DNA of 33,482 bases from an uncultured Verrucomicrobia subdivision 3 bacterium. Its GTDB lineage: Bacteria; Verrucomicrobiota; Verrucomicrobiia; Limisphaerales; UBA8199. A program made the translations under genes and the position numbers. The stretch's first letter is position 1. Every line of letters begins with the position of its first letter. Of this stretch, positions 1 to 8,759 are shown piece after piece. The notes beneath the pieces were generated by a model. The model searched no databases. It saw only the letters and a list, made by a program, of their open reading frames with translations, and had not been told where the DNA came from. The DNA is taken from positions 1-33,482 of the forward strand of contig CAIWMU010000030.1 of the NCBI GenBank assembly GCA_903913865.1. Direction: 5' to 3'.

Positions 1-212
1 CGTCCATAGAGATGCCATTACCAAGGTCCTTGTACAAGTTACAATCGTGTGACAATTGCGTCACAATCCTGCGCGTCCTTCATCCACCCCACTTCATGCC
101 CCTCTCAGAAGTCCCGTCCAAAGTCAAAATGAGAACTGCTGGTGGATAGCACAGATAGGAGTCGCATGTGGCCAAAAGTGGCATGATGCCGCTTCCTGAG
201 TCAATGCCTTAG
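1..212. other. Intergenic DNA with no gene seen
   Basis: No credible reading frame, RNA gene or promoter was recognised. The only structure noticed is the dyad at 48-65 and the short inverted repeat at 180-190. Confidence 0.5.
48..65. promoter_or_regulatory. Dyad-symmetric site, possible operator
   Basis: Half-sites TGTGAC and GTCACA are perfect inverted repeats separated by 6 bases. The half-sites resemble a Crp/Fnr-family operator, but TGTGA and TCACA are 8 bases apart where Crp has 6, so the regulator cannot be named. It lies about 250 bp upstream of the first gene, and the gene beyond the left window edge is unknown. It may be a chance dyad. Confidence 0.2.
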
Positions 213-269
213 AAAGGGGTCAGTCCTCACTTTTGACAGTTACTGTCAAAAGTGAGGACTGACCCCTTT
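213..269. repeat. 57-bp near-perfect palindrome, REP-like repeat
   Basis: Two 28-base arms (213-240 and 242-269) are exact reverse complements around a single T at 241. The arms begin AAAGGGGTCAGTCCTCAC and end TTTTGACAGT. From memory, repeats with a GGGGTCAG...TTTTGACA arm are scattered through many environmental genomes and are associated with IS200-like Y1 transposases (RAYT, TnpA_REP); this could not be checked here. No transposase is in the window. The element ends about 44 bases before the chosen start of the next gene, so it could also act as a strong RNA hairpin in its leader. A smaller inverted repeat (GGCAT/ATGCC) lies at 180-190. Confidence 0.75.
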
Positions 270-312
270 GGGGAATTGATTTGGGCGCGGGATGGGCCAT
301 ATTGGCATCCAT

Positions 313-3300
313 ATGCGAATGCAACAAACAAGCCGGGCTGTTGGTTTACTGGTCCTGGCCATCATTTCTTTTGGGTTTCGTTTGATCGGGGCAGAGGAGG
401 GATACCAGGGCCAGAAGTGGGCCCTTCTGGAACCGAAAGCGGTTCTTGAGGCGGCGGGGACGATCACCACGACCAACTATCCGGATTGTGACGAAGCGAT
501 GGTGGAAGGCCGGTTGGTCCGGGTTTATCGGGCTGATGGAACGGGGGAGGCGCAGGATGAGGTTTATACGAAGGTTTTGACCGAGAAGGGGAAGCGGAAC
601 AACCGAACGATATCACTGTCCTTCATGCTTCCCTATTCAACGGTGAAGGTGGAGACCCTGGAAGTGATCAGCCCGAAGGGTGAGGTGATCACGGTGGATC
701 TGGCGGCGAATTCCAAAGAGAGCATCGATGACAGCCAGATGTCGATGAACATTTACGATCCGAACATGCGGGTGCTTCGGGTGAACATACCCCGGTTGGA
801 GCCTGGTGATGTGATCCACTCCATCACTCGGACGACGACGCTCCGTTCCATCATTCCCGGGGAATTTGCGGAGTGGAACGTGTTTGAGGGAGGGGGCTAC
901 ATCCGGCACGTCTCTTATGAGGTTCACGCCCCGAAGGACAAACCGTTGAGTCGTATCATTTTGCGGGATGAAGTGCCGGGGACTGTGAAGTATTCATCCA
1001 AGCCTGACGAGGCTGATGGGAAGTTTCATCACTGGGAGGCGACAAATATCCCACGAATGTTTCAGGAGCCGGGCATGCCGTCAGGGGAGGAGGTCCTGCA
1101 GAGGTTGATCGTGAGCACGACACCCGACTGGCCCGCGGTATCCAAATGGTATTGGGAGGTTTCCAAGCCGCACCTTGAGGCCACGACCCCGGACATGCAA
1201 CTGGCGGTGGACAAGCTTGTTGCCGGAGCAAAGACCGATCTGGACAAGGTCAAAAGTGTTTTTTACGACGTGTCCAAAAGCATTCGTTACATGGGGTTGA
1301 CCCCCGAGAAGGACCGTCCCGGATTTGAGCCTCACGATGTGAAGCTGACGTTCGAGAAGAAGTATGGTGTGTGCCGAGACAAGGCCGCGCTGCTGGTTTC
1401 CATGCTCCGGGCTGCAGGGTTGAAAGCCTATCCGGTGCTGATCAATGTCGGGTCGAAGAAGGATCCGGACATTGCAGAGCCGTTTTTCAATCACGCGATC
1501 GTTGCGGTGGAACTGAAGGATCGTGAATACACGTTGATGGATCCGACGGACGAGAACACCAAGGACCTGCTTCCAGCTTCCGAGTGCAATCAGAGCTATC
1601 TGGTTTGCCGTCCTGAGGGTGAGAACATCCGGGTCAGCCCGGTGCGCCCGCCCGAGGAGAACATGATGAAGGTGAAGACGGAGGCGACCCTGACGGCGAC
1701 CGGACTTCTGGAGGCCAAATCCCAACTGGACTTTGAAGGGATCAACGACAACAGCTATCGCGAGGCGTTCGTCCGGATGAAACCTGACGACAAGCGCCGG
1801 TTTTTTGAGCGGGCAATCAAGCGGACCATGCCCGGCGCCACTTTGAAGGCATTAAAGCTCACCCCGGAGAACATGCTCGATACATCCGTGCCGGTTCGGG
1901 CTGAATTGGAATACACCGCTGATGGCATGACCGTGGCGGGCAATGGCAAGGCGATCGTCTCCCTCCCGTGGATTGGAAAGGGGATGGGGGTCGTGCAGTT
2001 CATTCTCGGCGGGGCCGGACTGGAGAAGCGGAAATATCCACTCCAGACACATGTGGCTTGCGGCCTGCGGGAGGACATGGTGGTGAAATTGGGTGAGGGG
2101 TTTGCCGGAATGGTTTCGAAGCCCACCTTCAGTCCTTCATCTGACGCATGCCTTCACTATGAACAGCAAGTCGAACATCAGGGACAGACCCTGGTGGCCT
2201 CCCGGGAACTGAAGCTGAAGGTTGTTCAGTTTTCCCCGGAGCAATACCTGAAGCTGCGGAAGACTCTGGAGTTGCTCGAATACGACCAGCGCAAGGCGCC
2301 GGTGATGTCCGTGGCGGAGAACATCGTTGCAGCGCCCATTGTGCGGGCGGCTGGCAGTGGCGGAGTGGTGGATTCGAATGCCCGGGTGATCGAGTCGCGC
2401 AAGTCTCTGAATGTGAAGGATTCGCACACCGCGGTTTACCACGCGAAGTATTCAAAGGAGGTTCTCACCTACAGCGGCAAGAAGCGGGAAGCGGAGCTGA
2501 AGATTGATTTCAACCCGGCCTGCCAGGAAGTGAAGTTGATCAGTGCGGTTGTCATTTCGAAGGGCGGCAAACGCCAGGAGATCGCCAAGGATGAGATCAA
2601 CATCATGGATGCGGGTTGGAATGCTTCCGCCAAGCGCTACACCGGCGGCAAAGTGCTCGTCGCCAACCTGCCCGGAGTGGAGATCGGATCAGTCATTGAT
2701 GTGGAGTTTGAGGTCTCAACCCATGACCGGTTGTTTGTCTCGGCCTTCGAGCCGTTCCAGGTGGCGGATGTTCTGGACAAGAAGACACTTGAGTTGACCG
2801 TGGCCCCGGGGTTGAAGGTCGAAAGGCTCGTGACCGGGAAGACGGGCGGCTTGAAGGAAACCACGGGCGAAAACAGCTGGACCTGGAGGGCGGAGTCCGT
2901 TCCAGCACTGCCGGATGAGTCCCAGACTCCCCCGGAGTGGATTTACCTGCCGGGTGTTGCTTACTTTGTCGGCGATCTGCGTCCGGCCGTCAGGGATCTT
3001 CACGACACCCTCCTGGACCGTTCCGGAAAGAGTGAGAAGGCGGCGGTTCTGGCACGCCAACTGGCGGGTGGAGGCAAATCGAAACAGGAAGGGCTCAAGG
3101 CAATACGGGACTATGTGGTGAAGAACATCCGGCTGGCCGGCCCTTCCTTCCTGGAGTTGCCCCTAAAGGAACTTTCGTCGGCCGATACCACGCTGCAGGA
3201 TGGTTATGGTCATATCGCGGACCGTGCGATTCTGTTTCATGCGATGTTGGGTGCGGCCGGATTTGAGCCTGCGTTCGTCATGGCCTGCGGCCTGCCCCCG

Positions 3301-4161
3301 GTGAACAGCATCAGTAACATTCTGGCCTCATTCCCCATGCCTTACGCATTCTCAATGCCGCTGGTGAAGGTGGCGGTGGAGGGGGAAAATTACTATTTTA
3401 ACGATACAGATCAGTATTCCAAGCTGGGATCCACCCAGTTTGATGGAAGATTGGCGGCATCCCTGCCTGATATGCGGTTGGAGATGGTCCAGGCAATCAA
3501 GGGTTGCGAGGACAAGTCAGAGACGACCTATGCCCTGGCCCCGAGCGACAACGGGAAGACGAAGATTGAGGTGACCCGGCGCTATTTTGGATCGTTGTAC
3601 AACGGGAAAAACCGGTATTTCTCCGAGTTGCCCCCTGAGGAACGCAGGCGGTATTATCAGGAGTTGGTTGCCAGCGTGGCTCAGGGTGCCCGCCCGCAGA
3701 GCGAGTTGGTGACTCAATTTGATGTGTATCCCGGGGTGGAGCGGTTTTCCGTCGAAGTGGACAAATACACCGTGGTGGATGGCCGCTATATTTATTTCGA
3801 TCTTCCCTACCGGCCGAGCCTGTTCCCGATTGGGGCGGATCAGCGGACGCTTCCATTGATGGTTTCCAGGGAAGGTCAGAGGAGCGTGCGGGCGGAGGTG
3901 GAGTTTCCCGCTTCCTACAAGAAAATTGCCATTGCCCCCAAGAGTGGTGAGTTGAAAGGTCCGGCCGGGAGCGGTAGTGCGCGGATCACCTCCGGTTCCG
4001 AAGGTGGGAAGTATGTGATCACCTACGATCTTGAGACCTCGCCGGCGATTATTGAACCGGCTGATTATCCGGAAATGTTGAAGCTGGAAGCGACCCTCGG
4101 CAACCGGTCTTCCCGGGTATTTCTGCTGGAAGGTGGGCCCGGGGAGGCCAATCCCCGGTAG
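313..4161 (+). CDS. Exported tandem DUF3857/transglutaminase-like protein
   Basis: Large protein (1282 aa from the ATG at 313) with a hydrophobic leader at about residues 8-22, so probably exported. It holds two copies of the same unit: a DUF3857 beta-rich domain (about 40-260 and 690-850) followed by a transglutaminase-like domain (about 300-430 and 920-1040). The first transglutaminase domain shows a papain-like triad: Cys354 in GVCRDKAA, His394 in FFNHAIV and Asp410 in LMDPTD. In the second, the aligned segment YGHIADRA has Ile968 in place of Cys, and the His position is also lost; Asp1031 remains. In this family only the fold is known; the substrate is not. ATGs at 292 and 319 are alternative starts; 313 gives a normal leader, but none has a clear ribosome site. 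It is followed by two small hairpins and stands alone. Confidence 0.85.
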   Translation: MRMQQTSRAVGLLVLAIISFGFRLIGAEEGYQGQKWALLEPKAVLEAAGTITTTNYPDCDEAMVEGRLVRVYRADGTGEAQDEVYTKVLTEKGKRNNRTISLSFMLPYSTVKVETLEVISPKGEVITVDLAANSKESIDDSQMSMNIYDPNMRVLRVNIPRLEPGDVIHSITRTTTLRSIIPGEFAEWNVFEGGGYIRHVSYEVHAPKDKPLSRIILRDEVPGTVKYSSKPDEADGKFHHWEATNIPRMFQEPGMPSGEEVLQRLIVSTTPDWPAVSKWYWEVSKPHLEATTPDMQLAVDKLVAGAKTDLDKVKSVFYDVSKSIRYMGLTPEKDRPGFEPHDVKLTFEKKYGVCRDKAALLVSMLRAAGLKAYPVLINVGSKKDPDIAEPFFNHAIVAVELKDREYTLMDPTDENTKDLLPASECNQSYLVCRPEGENIRVSPVRPPEENMMKVKTEATLTATGLLEAKSQLDFEGINDNSYREAFVRMKPDDKRRFFERAIKRTMPGATLKALKLTPENMLDTSVPVRAELEYTADGMTVAGNGKAIVSLPWIGKGMGVVQFILGGAGLEKRKYPLQTHVACGLREDMVVKLGEGFAGMVSKPTFSPSSDACLHYEQQVEHQGQTLVASRELKLKVVQFSPEQYLKLRKTLELLEYDQRKAPVMSVAENIVAAPIVRAAGSGGVVDSNARVIESRKSLNVKDSHTAVYHAKYSKEVLTYSGKKREAELKIDFNPACQEVKLISAVVISKGGKRQEIAKDEINIMDAGWNASAKRYTGGKVLVANLPGVEIGSVIDVEFEVSTHDRLFVSAFEPFQVADVLDKKTLELTVAPGLKVERLVTGKTGGLKETTGENSWTWRAESVPALPDESQTPPEWIYLPGVAYFVGDLRPAVRDLHDTLLDRSGKSEKAAVLARQLAGGGKSKQEGLKAIRDYVVKNIRLAGPSFLELPLKELSSADTTLQDGYGHIADRAILFHAMLGAAGFEPAFVMACGLPPVNSISNILASFPMPYAFSMPLVKVAVEGENYYFNDTDQYSKLGSTQFDGRLAASLPDMRLEMVQAIKGCEDKSETTYALAPSDNGKTKIEVTRRYFGSLYNGKNRYFSELPPEERRRYYQELVASVAQGARPQSELVTQFDVYPGVERFSVEVDKYTVVDGRYIYFDLPYRPSLFPIGADQRTLPLMVSREGQRSVRAEVEFPASYKKIAIAPKSGELKGPAGSGSARITSGSEGGKYVITYDLETSPAIIEPADYPEMLKLEATLGNRSSRVFLLEGGPGEANPR

Positions 4162-4224
4162 CCGGATTTTACCGGCGCGTGCGGGGAGCGCCCTGCACCT
4201 TCACAAGTCGTTGAAGGTGTGCAG
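4161..4224 (+). terminator. Two adjacent hairpins after the DUF3857 gene
   Basis: GCCGG/CCGGC pair across ATTTTA (4161-4176). A second hairpin (4193-4224) pairs CTGCACCTTCA with TGAAGGTGTGCAG with one bulged base. There is no following T-run, so if it terminates transcription it does not have the classical intrinsic form. Confidence 0.35.
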
Positions 4225-4366
4225 CACAACGCACAGCGAAAGCGGGGATTATGTTGTTGCACGAAGCTGTGGCAATATGGCTTTATGATGGACAATGTTC
4301 GGGGGGAGTGACTTGAAATTTCCCCTGAAGAACAGCCACTTGTGGCACATTTAAGGCAGAGAAGAG

Positions 4367-4645
4367 ATGAAACGCAGGAGAATGGTGGTAAAGTATACGG
4401 GAAATGTGCAGGGAGTGGGGTTCCGTCATGCGGTGAAGACCGTGGCGACAGGATATGAGGTCGTTGGAACGGTCAGGAATCTTCCGGATGGCGGAGTGGA
4501 GATGATTGCCGAGGGCAGGAGCGAGGAGTTGATCGCGTTTCGCGAGGCCATTCCTGATGCGGGCCTTAGACATTTTATTAGGAACGAGGATGTGAGTTGG
4601 GGCGATGCCGCCAACGAGCTTCGAGGATTTGAAATAGCAAGGTAG
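4367..4645 (+). CDS. acyP: Acylphosphatase
   Basis: Small cytoplasmic enzyme (92 aa, the usual family length) that hydrolyses the carboxyl-phosphate bond of acylphosphates such as acetyl phosphate or 1,3-bisphosphoglycerate. The signature GNVQGVGFR holds the phosphate-binding loop with catalytic Arg20. The second signature, VRNLPDGGVEM, carries the catalytic Asn38. The start is preceded by a purine-rich GAGAAGAG stretch. A short GCCAC/GTGGC hairpin lies 20 bases upstream (4335-4346). The next gene starts 6 bases after its stop, so the two are probably cotranscribed. The C-terminal part diverges from the typical family ending but has no frame break. Confidence 0.92.
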   Translation: MKRRRMVVKYTGNVQGVGFRHAVKTVATGYEVVGTVRNLPDGGVEMIAEGRSEELIAFREAIPDAGLRHFIRNEDVSWGDAANELRGFEIAR

Positions 4646-4651
4646 TAACAA

Positions 4652-5374
4652 ATGAAGTTTGCGATCATAGCGGACATACACGCCAATCTGGACGCGTTCC
4701 AGGTGGTGTTGGAAGACATAAAGCAGCAGAAGTGCACCCACTATGCCTGTTTGGGGGATGTTGTTGGATACAACGCCAATCCCAAGGAATGTCTGGATAT
4801 TGTCCGGAGCATGGGGATGCCCTGTGTCAAAGGCAACCACGATGAATACTGCTCCTCCGAGGAGGAACTGGAGGGGTTCAACCCGGCGGCAGCCGAGGCA
4901 GTGAATTGGACCCGGAAACAGTTGAGCCTTGAGGACCGCCAATGGCTGCGGGACCTGAAGTATTCCCGAATGGTGACCAATTTCACGATCGTTCATGCCA
5001 CGCTGGATGGGCCTCAAAGGTGGGGATATGTGTTCGACAAACTGGCTGCGGCAGCGAGCTTCACCTACCAGAACACGTCCATCTGCTTTTTTGGCCACAC
5101 ACATGTTCCGGTCGCGTTCATCCGCGATTCGATGGTGCGTGGTGGAACCTACTCCAAGTTCAAAATGGAGGCGGGCAAGAAATATTTTGTCAATGTCGGT
5201 GCCGTTGGCCAACCCCGCGACAACAACCCGAAGGCGGGCTATGTGGTTTACGATGTGGATGAGGGGACCGTGGAACTGCGGAGGATCGACTACGACATTG
5301 CGGCGGCGCAAAAGAAAATTCTGGATGCCGGCCTTCCTCCCCGGCTTGCTGAGCGGCTTGCCTACGGCCGGTGA
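4652..5374 (+). CDS. Calcineurin-like metallophosphoesterase
   Basis: 240-aa soluble phosphoesterase of the YfcE/MJ0936-like group, with two-metal binding motifs in order: ADIHAN (Asp8, His10), GDVVGY (Asp36), GNHDEY (Asn62, His63), a VHA motif near residue 115 and FFGHTHVPV near 147. These are the full ligand set of the family, so it should be active. Likely substrates are phosphodiesters or phosphomonoesters, but the natural one cannot be told from sequence. It lies 6 bases after the acylphosphatase gene and 30 bases before the apparent glycosyltransferase start, suggesting a three-gene operon. Confidence 0.9.
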   Translation: MKFAIIADIHANLDAFQVVLEDIKQQKCTHYACLGDVVGYNANPKECLDIVRSMGMPCVKGNHDEYCSSEEELEGFNPAAAEAVNWTRKQLSLEDRQWLRDLKYSRMVTNFTIVHATLDGPQRWGYVFDKLAAAASFTYQNTSICFFGHTHVPVAFIRDSMVRGGTYSKFKMEAGKKYFVNVGAVGQPRDNNPKAGYVVYDVDEGTVELRRIDYDIAAAQKKILDAGLPPRLAERLAYGR

Positions 5375-5404
5375 CGGCGGCGGGCGCAAACGGATTGGCC
5401 GGCC

Positions 5405-6433
5405 CTGAAAATTCTCATTCTCAAACCCAGTTCACTGGGGGATGTCATACAGGCACTCCCGGTGTTGCGGCTGATCAAGCTGCACAGGCCGGACAGCCGT
5501 GTCTATTGGTGGGTCGAAAACGGCCTTGCACCCCTTCTTGAAGATGATCCGGATCTTGCCGGGATCATCCGTTTTCACCGCAAAGGATGGGCACGTCCCC
5601 GGAATTGGAGCCATGTGTTCCGGGACATCCTCTGGATGCGGGAACAGCGTTTTGACTGGGTGATCGATCTGCAGAGTCTTGCGCGGAGCGGTGCGTTTGC
5701 ATGGCTGGCCAACGGTGCATTGACGGTGGGTCTGGATGAAACACGGGAGGGGGCCCGTGGATTTTACGACCTTGCGGCACGGCGTCAGACATGGCACACC
5801 CACGCTGTGGACTGGTATCTGAGTGTGCTGCCACTTCTGGGGGTGCCTGTTCATAGTCGATTCGACTGGATTCCCTCCCGTGGCGCCTGTGCGGCAAGCC
5901 TGCGGCAACGGTGGCCCGATCTGGATGGCACCCCGTGGGTGATTGTGCAACCGGGAGCCCGGTGGCTCAACAAGCGGTGGCCTGCCGGGCACTACAGCCG
6001 GTTTGTAAGCGAACTGGCCATGCAGAGACCTTCGGCCCGCTTTGCCGTTCTTGGCAGCGGGGAGGATCGGCCTATGGGAGAGGCCATTGCCCGGTCATTG
6101 CCCGGAAAGGTGCTGGATTTGACGGGCAGGCTAAGCCTGCCCGAGATGGTGGAATGGCTGAGGGCAGCCTCGTTGATGGTGACGAACGACACAGGGCCAA
6201 TGCATGTCGGGGCGGCGCTGGGAATCCCCCTGATCGGTCTGTTCGGCCCCACAGAACCGTTTCGCACCGGCCCTTATGGGCAGGTGCAAAACACGTTGCG
6301 ACTGGATCTGCCGTGCGTTCCCTGCATGGGATCACGCTGCAAAATTGCACGACCGATGGAGTGCCTGACCGCCCTCCCGGTGGAGGGTGTGGTCAGGCGC
6401 GCGTGTGAACTGCTTCCATCCTTCAGGACATGA
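5405..6433 (+). CDS. Glycosyltransferase family 9 (heptosyltransferase-like)
   Basis: About 342 aa. It resembles the ADP-heptose:LPS heptosyltransferases, which add sugars to the lipopolysaccharide core at the inner face of the cytoplasmic membrane. The N-terminus [18 protein letters not shown] is the family's conserved first strand and glycine loop. Further motifs are [13 protein letters not shown] and the nucleotide-sugar site [17 protein letters not shown] followed by [15 protein letters not shown]. The family normally starts with Met directly before KILI; here that codon is CTG (5405). No ATG, GTG or TTG lies between the upstream in-frame stop (5372) and this point. The first conventional start is GTG 5462, which would remove the conserved loop. 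The 3' end overlaps the convergent araA gene by 11 bases. Confidence 0.85.
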   Translation: MKILILKPSSLGDVIQALPVLRLIKLHRPDSRVYWWVENGLAPLLEDDPDLAGIIRFHRKGWARPRNWSHVFRDILWMREQRFDWVIDLQSLARSGAFAWLANGALTVGLDETREGARGFYDLAARRQTWHTHAVDWYLSVLPLLGVPVHSRFDWIPSRGACAASLRQRWPDLDGTPWVIVQPGARWLNKRWPAGHYSRFVSELAMQRPSARFAVLGSGEDRPMGEAIARSLPGKVLDLTGRLSLPEMVEWLRAASLMVTNDTGPMHVGAALGIPLIGLFGPTEPFRTGPYGQVQNTLRLDLPCVPCMGSRCKIARPMECLTALPVEGVVRRACELLPSFRT

Positions 6434-7928
6434 ATCCGTGGCGGAGTCCGTAGAAAAGCTCCGCTGACCGCAACTGCTGCTTGTAGTCGCGGATTTTGGT
6501 ATCACGGTCAATCACCACCAGTTCAATATCGGCGATTTCCGCGAAATCCTCCAGCATCTCGGTCGTTACAGCCTGGCTGAATCCGGTGTGGTGCGCACCA
6601 CCCGCGAGGATCCAGGCCTGGGCGGAGACCGCGAGATTCGGCTCCGGTATCCAGACCGCGCGGGCCACGGGCAGCTTCGGCAGGGGCTTGGGCGGCTTCA
6701 CCACTTTGACCTCGTTCACGAGGAGGCGGAAGCGGTTGCCCATGTCGATCAGGGAGGCATTCAGGGCGGGACCAGCGGGGGTGTCGAACACCAGGCGGAC
6801 CGGGTCGGCCTTGCCGCCGATTCCCAGCGGGTGAGCCTCGATGGAGGGTTTTCCAGCGGCGATCGTGGGGCAGATCTCCAGCATGTGTGCCCCGAGGACC
6901 TGCATACCGTTTGGATCCAGATGGTAGGTGTAATCCTCCATGAAGGAGGTTCCGCCCTTCATCCCGGAGGCCATGACCTTCATGGCGCGAACCAGTGCGC
7001 TTGTCTTCCAATCCCCTTCCGCACCGAATCCATAGCCTTCGGCCATCAACCGCTGCACCGCGACGCCGGGCAGCTGGACAAGTCCGTGGAGGTCCTCGAA
7101 CGAATCGGTAAACCCTTTGAATCCGCCCTCCTGCAGGAAGGTCCGCATGCCGATTTCGATCCGCGCGGCTTCACGCAGGGAGTTTGATCCGGATTTCCTG
7201 AGTTCGGCGGAAACCTTGTAGGCCGAGGCATATTCGGCCACGAGCGCGTCGATCTCGGCATCGGTGACCGCCCTGACCTTGTTGACGAGGTCTCCGACTC
7301 CATAGCCATTGACAGAATAACCAAAGCGCATCTGTGCGGAGACCTTGTCCCCCTCGGTCACGGCGACTTCGCGCATGTTGTCCCCGAACCTGCAGAACCG
7401 TGCACCCTGCCAGTCGGCCCAGGCGGCAGCGGCGCGGCACCAGGCACCGATCCTGCCCCACACCGAGGCATCCTTCCAGAAGCCGACAACCACTTTGCGG
7501 TTCATTCGCATGCGGCTCATGATGAACCCGTGCTCACGGTCGCCGTGGGCGGCCTGGTTCAGGTTCATGAAATCCATGTCGATCTTTGACCAGGGGATGT
7601 CGCGATTGTGCTGGGTGTGGAGGTGGAGGAGCGGCTTGCGGAGCTGCTTGAGGCCGTTGATCCACATCTTTGAGGGGGAGAAGGTATGGCACCAGGTGAT
7701 CAGACCCAGACATGCCGGAGTATTGTTTGCCTCCTGGCAGAGGGCGGTTGCGGCTTCCGGTCGGATGATGACCGGCTTGAAAACGATCCGCACCGGAATC
7801 TCAGGTGCGGCTCCGAGTGTGGTCGCGACCTCCTGGGCGTTGGCGGCCACCTGGCTGAGGGCTTCCGGTCCATACATGTGCTGGCTGCCTGTGACGAACC
7901 AGACTTCAAATTGTTTGAGATCGATCAT
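6423..7928 (-). CDS. araA: L-arabinose isomerase
   Basis: 501 aa, matching the roughly 500 aa of the family. It converts L-arabinose to L-ribulose (EC 5.3.1.4), the first step of arabinose catabolism, in the cytoplasm with Mn2+. The N-terminus [14 protein letters not shown] is typical. The metal/catalytic residues correspond to Glu304 (GAEGDWK), Glu331 ([10 protein letters not shown]), His348 (GAHMLE) and His446-447 (GGAHHTGFS). An upstream ATG at 7970 is in frame, but ATG 7928 has AGGAAA at good spacing and starts at the conserved [11 protein letters not shown]. No araB or araD is in the window. It lies 111 bases downstream of menG and may have its own promoter. It ends overlapping the glycosyltransferase gene tail to tail. 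Confidence 0.96.
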   Translation of the reverse strand: MIDLKQFEVWFVTGSQHMYGPEALSQVAANAQEVATTLGAAPEIPVRIVFKPVIIRPEAATALCQEANNTPACLGLITWCHTFSPSKMWINGLKQLRKPLLHLHTQHNRDIPWSKIDMDFMNLNQAAHGDREHGFIMSRMRMNRKVVVGFWKDASVWGRIGAWCRAAAAWADWQGARFCRFGDNMREVAVTEGDKVSAQMRFGYSVNGYGVGDLVNKVRAVTDAEIDALVAEYASAYKVSAELRKSGSNSLREAARIEIGMRTFLQEGGFKGFTDSFEDLHGLVQLPGVAVQRLMAEGYGFGAEGDWKTSALVRAMKVMASGMKGGTSFMEDYTYHLDPNGMQVLGAHMLEICPTIAAGKPSIEAHPLGIGGKADPVRLVFDTPAGPALNASLIDMGNRFRLLVNEVKVVKPPKPLPKLPVARAVWIPEPNLAVSAQAWILAGGAHHTGFSQAVTTEMLEDFAEIADIELVVIDRDTKIRDYKQQLRSAELFYGLRHGFMS

Positions 7929-8039
7929 AATAATTTCCTGAATTAACGGATTTGGCCCACCGTTTTCCACGATGGGACTTGTTTTATGCGAACCGGATTA
8001 TCAGGCAAGAACAGGCCTGAGGACAACACTTTCTGAGGA

Positions 8040-8750
8040 TCAGGTCTGCGGTCGCACACCGTGGTTGATGGTCATCACGCCACCCATGAAGGAGACAATC
8101 CCGATGCGGTCCAGCCCGATCCGCCTCATCTCCTCTTCCACCCCCCGCTGGGCGGGGTAATGCTTTAAAGATTCGAGGATGTAGGCGTAGGCGGAGGATT
8201 GGCGGCAAAAAACCAGCCCGAGCAGAGGCACGACGAGCCGAAGGTAGCTGAAATAGAGGCCTCGCCAGATGGGGTTCTCCGGCTTGCCAAATTCCAGCAC
8301 CAGAATGCGCCCGCCTGGTCTGGCCACCCGGGCCATCTCGCGCAACCCGGTGCGCCAATCTGTCAGATTGCGGAGCCCGTAACCAACCGTCACGGCCTCG
8401 AACGTGGCGTCGGGGAAAGGGAGTTGCTGGGCATCGCCCTGAAGGAAGGTGGTGCCTGCCATCCCCCTCTGGCGGGCGACTTGAAGCATTTCAGGACTGA
8501 AATCCAGCCCGGTGGCTTTCGCTCCGGCCCGGGCGAGACCGCAGGTGATGTCCCCGGTGCCGCAGCAGACATCCAGGGCGGGGCTGCCGGGGGTGATGCG
8601 GGCGAGTTGGATGACGCGCCTCTTCCAGTAGCGGTGCAGCCCAAAGCTCTGGAGGTCGTTGATGAGGTCGTAGCGGTGGGCGATGCGTGCGAACAACTCG
8701 TTCACACGGGATGCACGCTGCACGCCAGGCTTGTAAAACTCGTTCGCCAT
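8040..8750 (-). CDS. menG: Demethylmenaquinone/ubiquinone C-methyltransferase
   Basis: 236-aa SAM-dependent methyltransferase of the UbiE/MenG family, which methylates demethylmenaquinone (or the equivalent ubiquinone precursor) at the cytoplasmic face of the membrane. The family pattern is clear: N-terminal RIAHRYDLINDLQSFGLHRYWK, SAM loop LDVCCGTGDITCGLA, GLDFSPEML, VGYGLRNLTD and the ARPGGRILVLEFGKP segment. Which quinone is made cannot be seen; menaquinone is the likely one if the host is a verrucomicrobium. It starts 9 bases after the stop of the GH-like gene, so it is probably cotranscribed with it. That is an unusual partner, as other menaquinone genes are absent here. Confidence 0.93.
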   Translation of the reverse strand: MANEFYKPGVQRASRVNELFARIAHRYDLINDLQSFGLHRYWKRRVIQLARITPGSPALDVCCGTGDITCGLARAGAKATGLDFSPEMLQVARQRGMAGTTFLQGDAQQLPFPDATFEAVTVGYGLRNLTDWRTGLREMARVARPGGRILVLEFGKPENPIWRGLYFSYLRLVVPLLGLVFCRQSSAYAYILESLKHYPAQRGVEEEMRRIGLDRIGIVSFMGGVMTINHGVRPQT

Positions 8751-8759
8751 GGGGACCGG

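Noticed and set aside
4283-5389. 368-aa open frame on the minus strand
   Set aside because: It runs antisense to the acylphosphatase and metallophosphoesterase genes, both with intact catalytic motifs, and shows no domain of its own. It is a shadow frame of GC-rich coding DNA.
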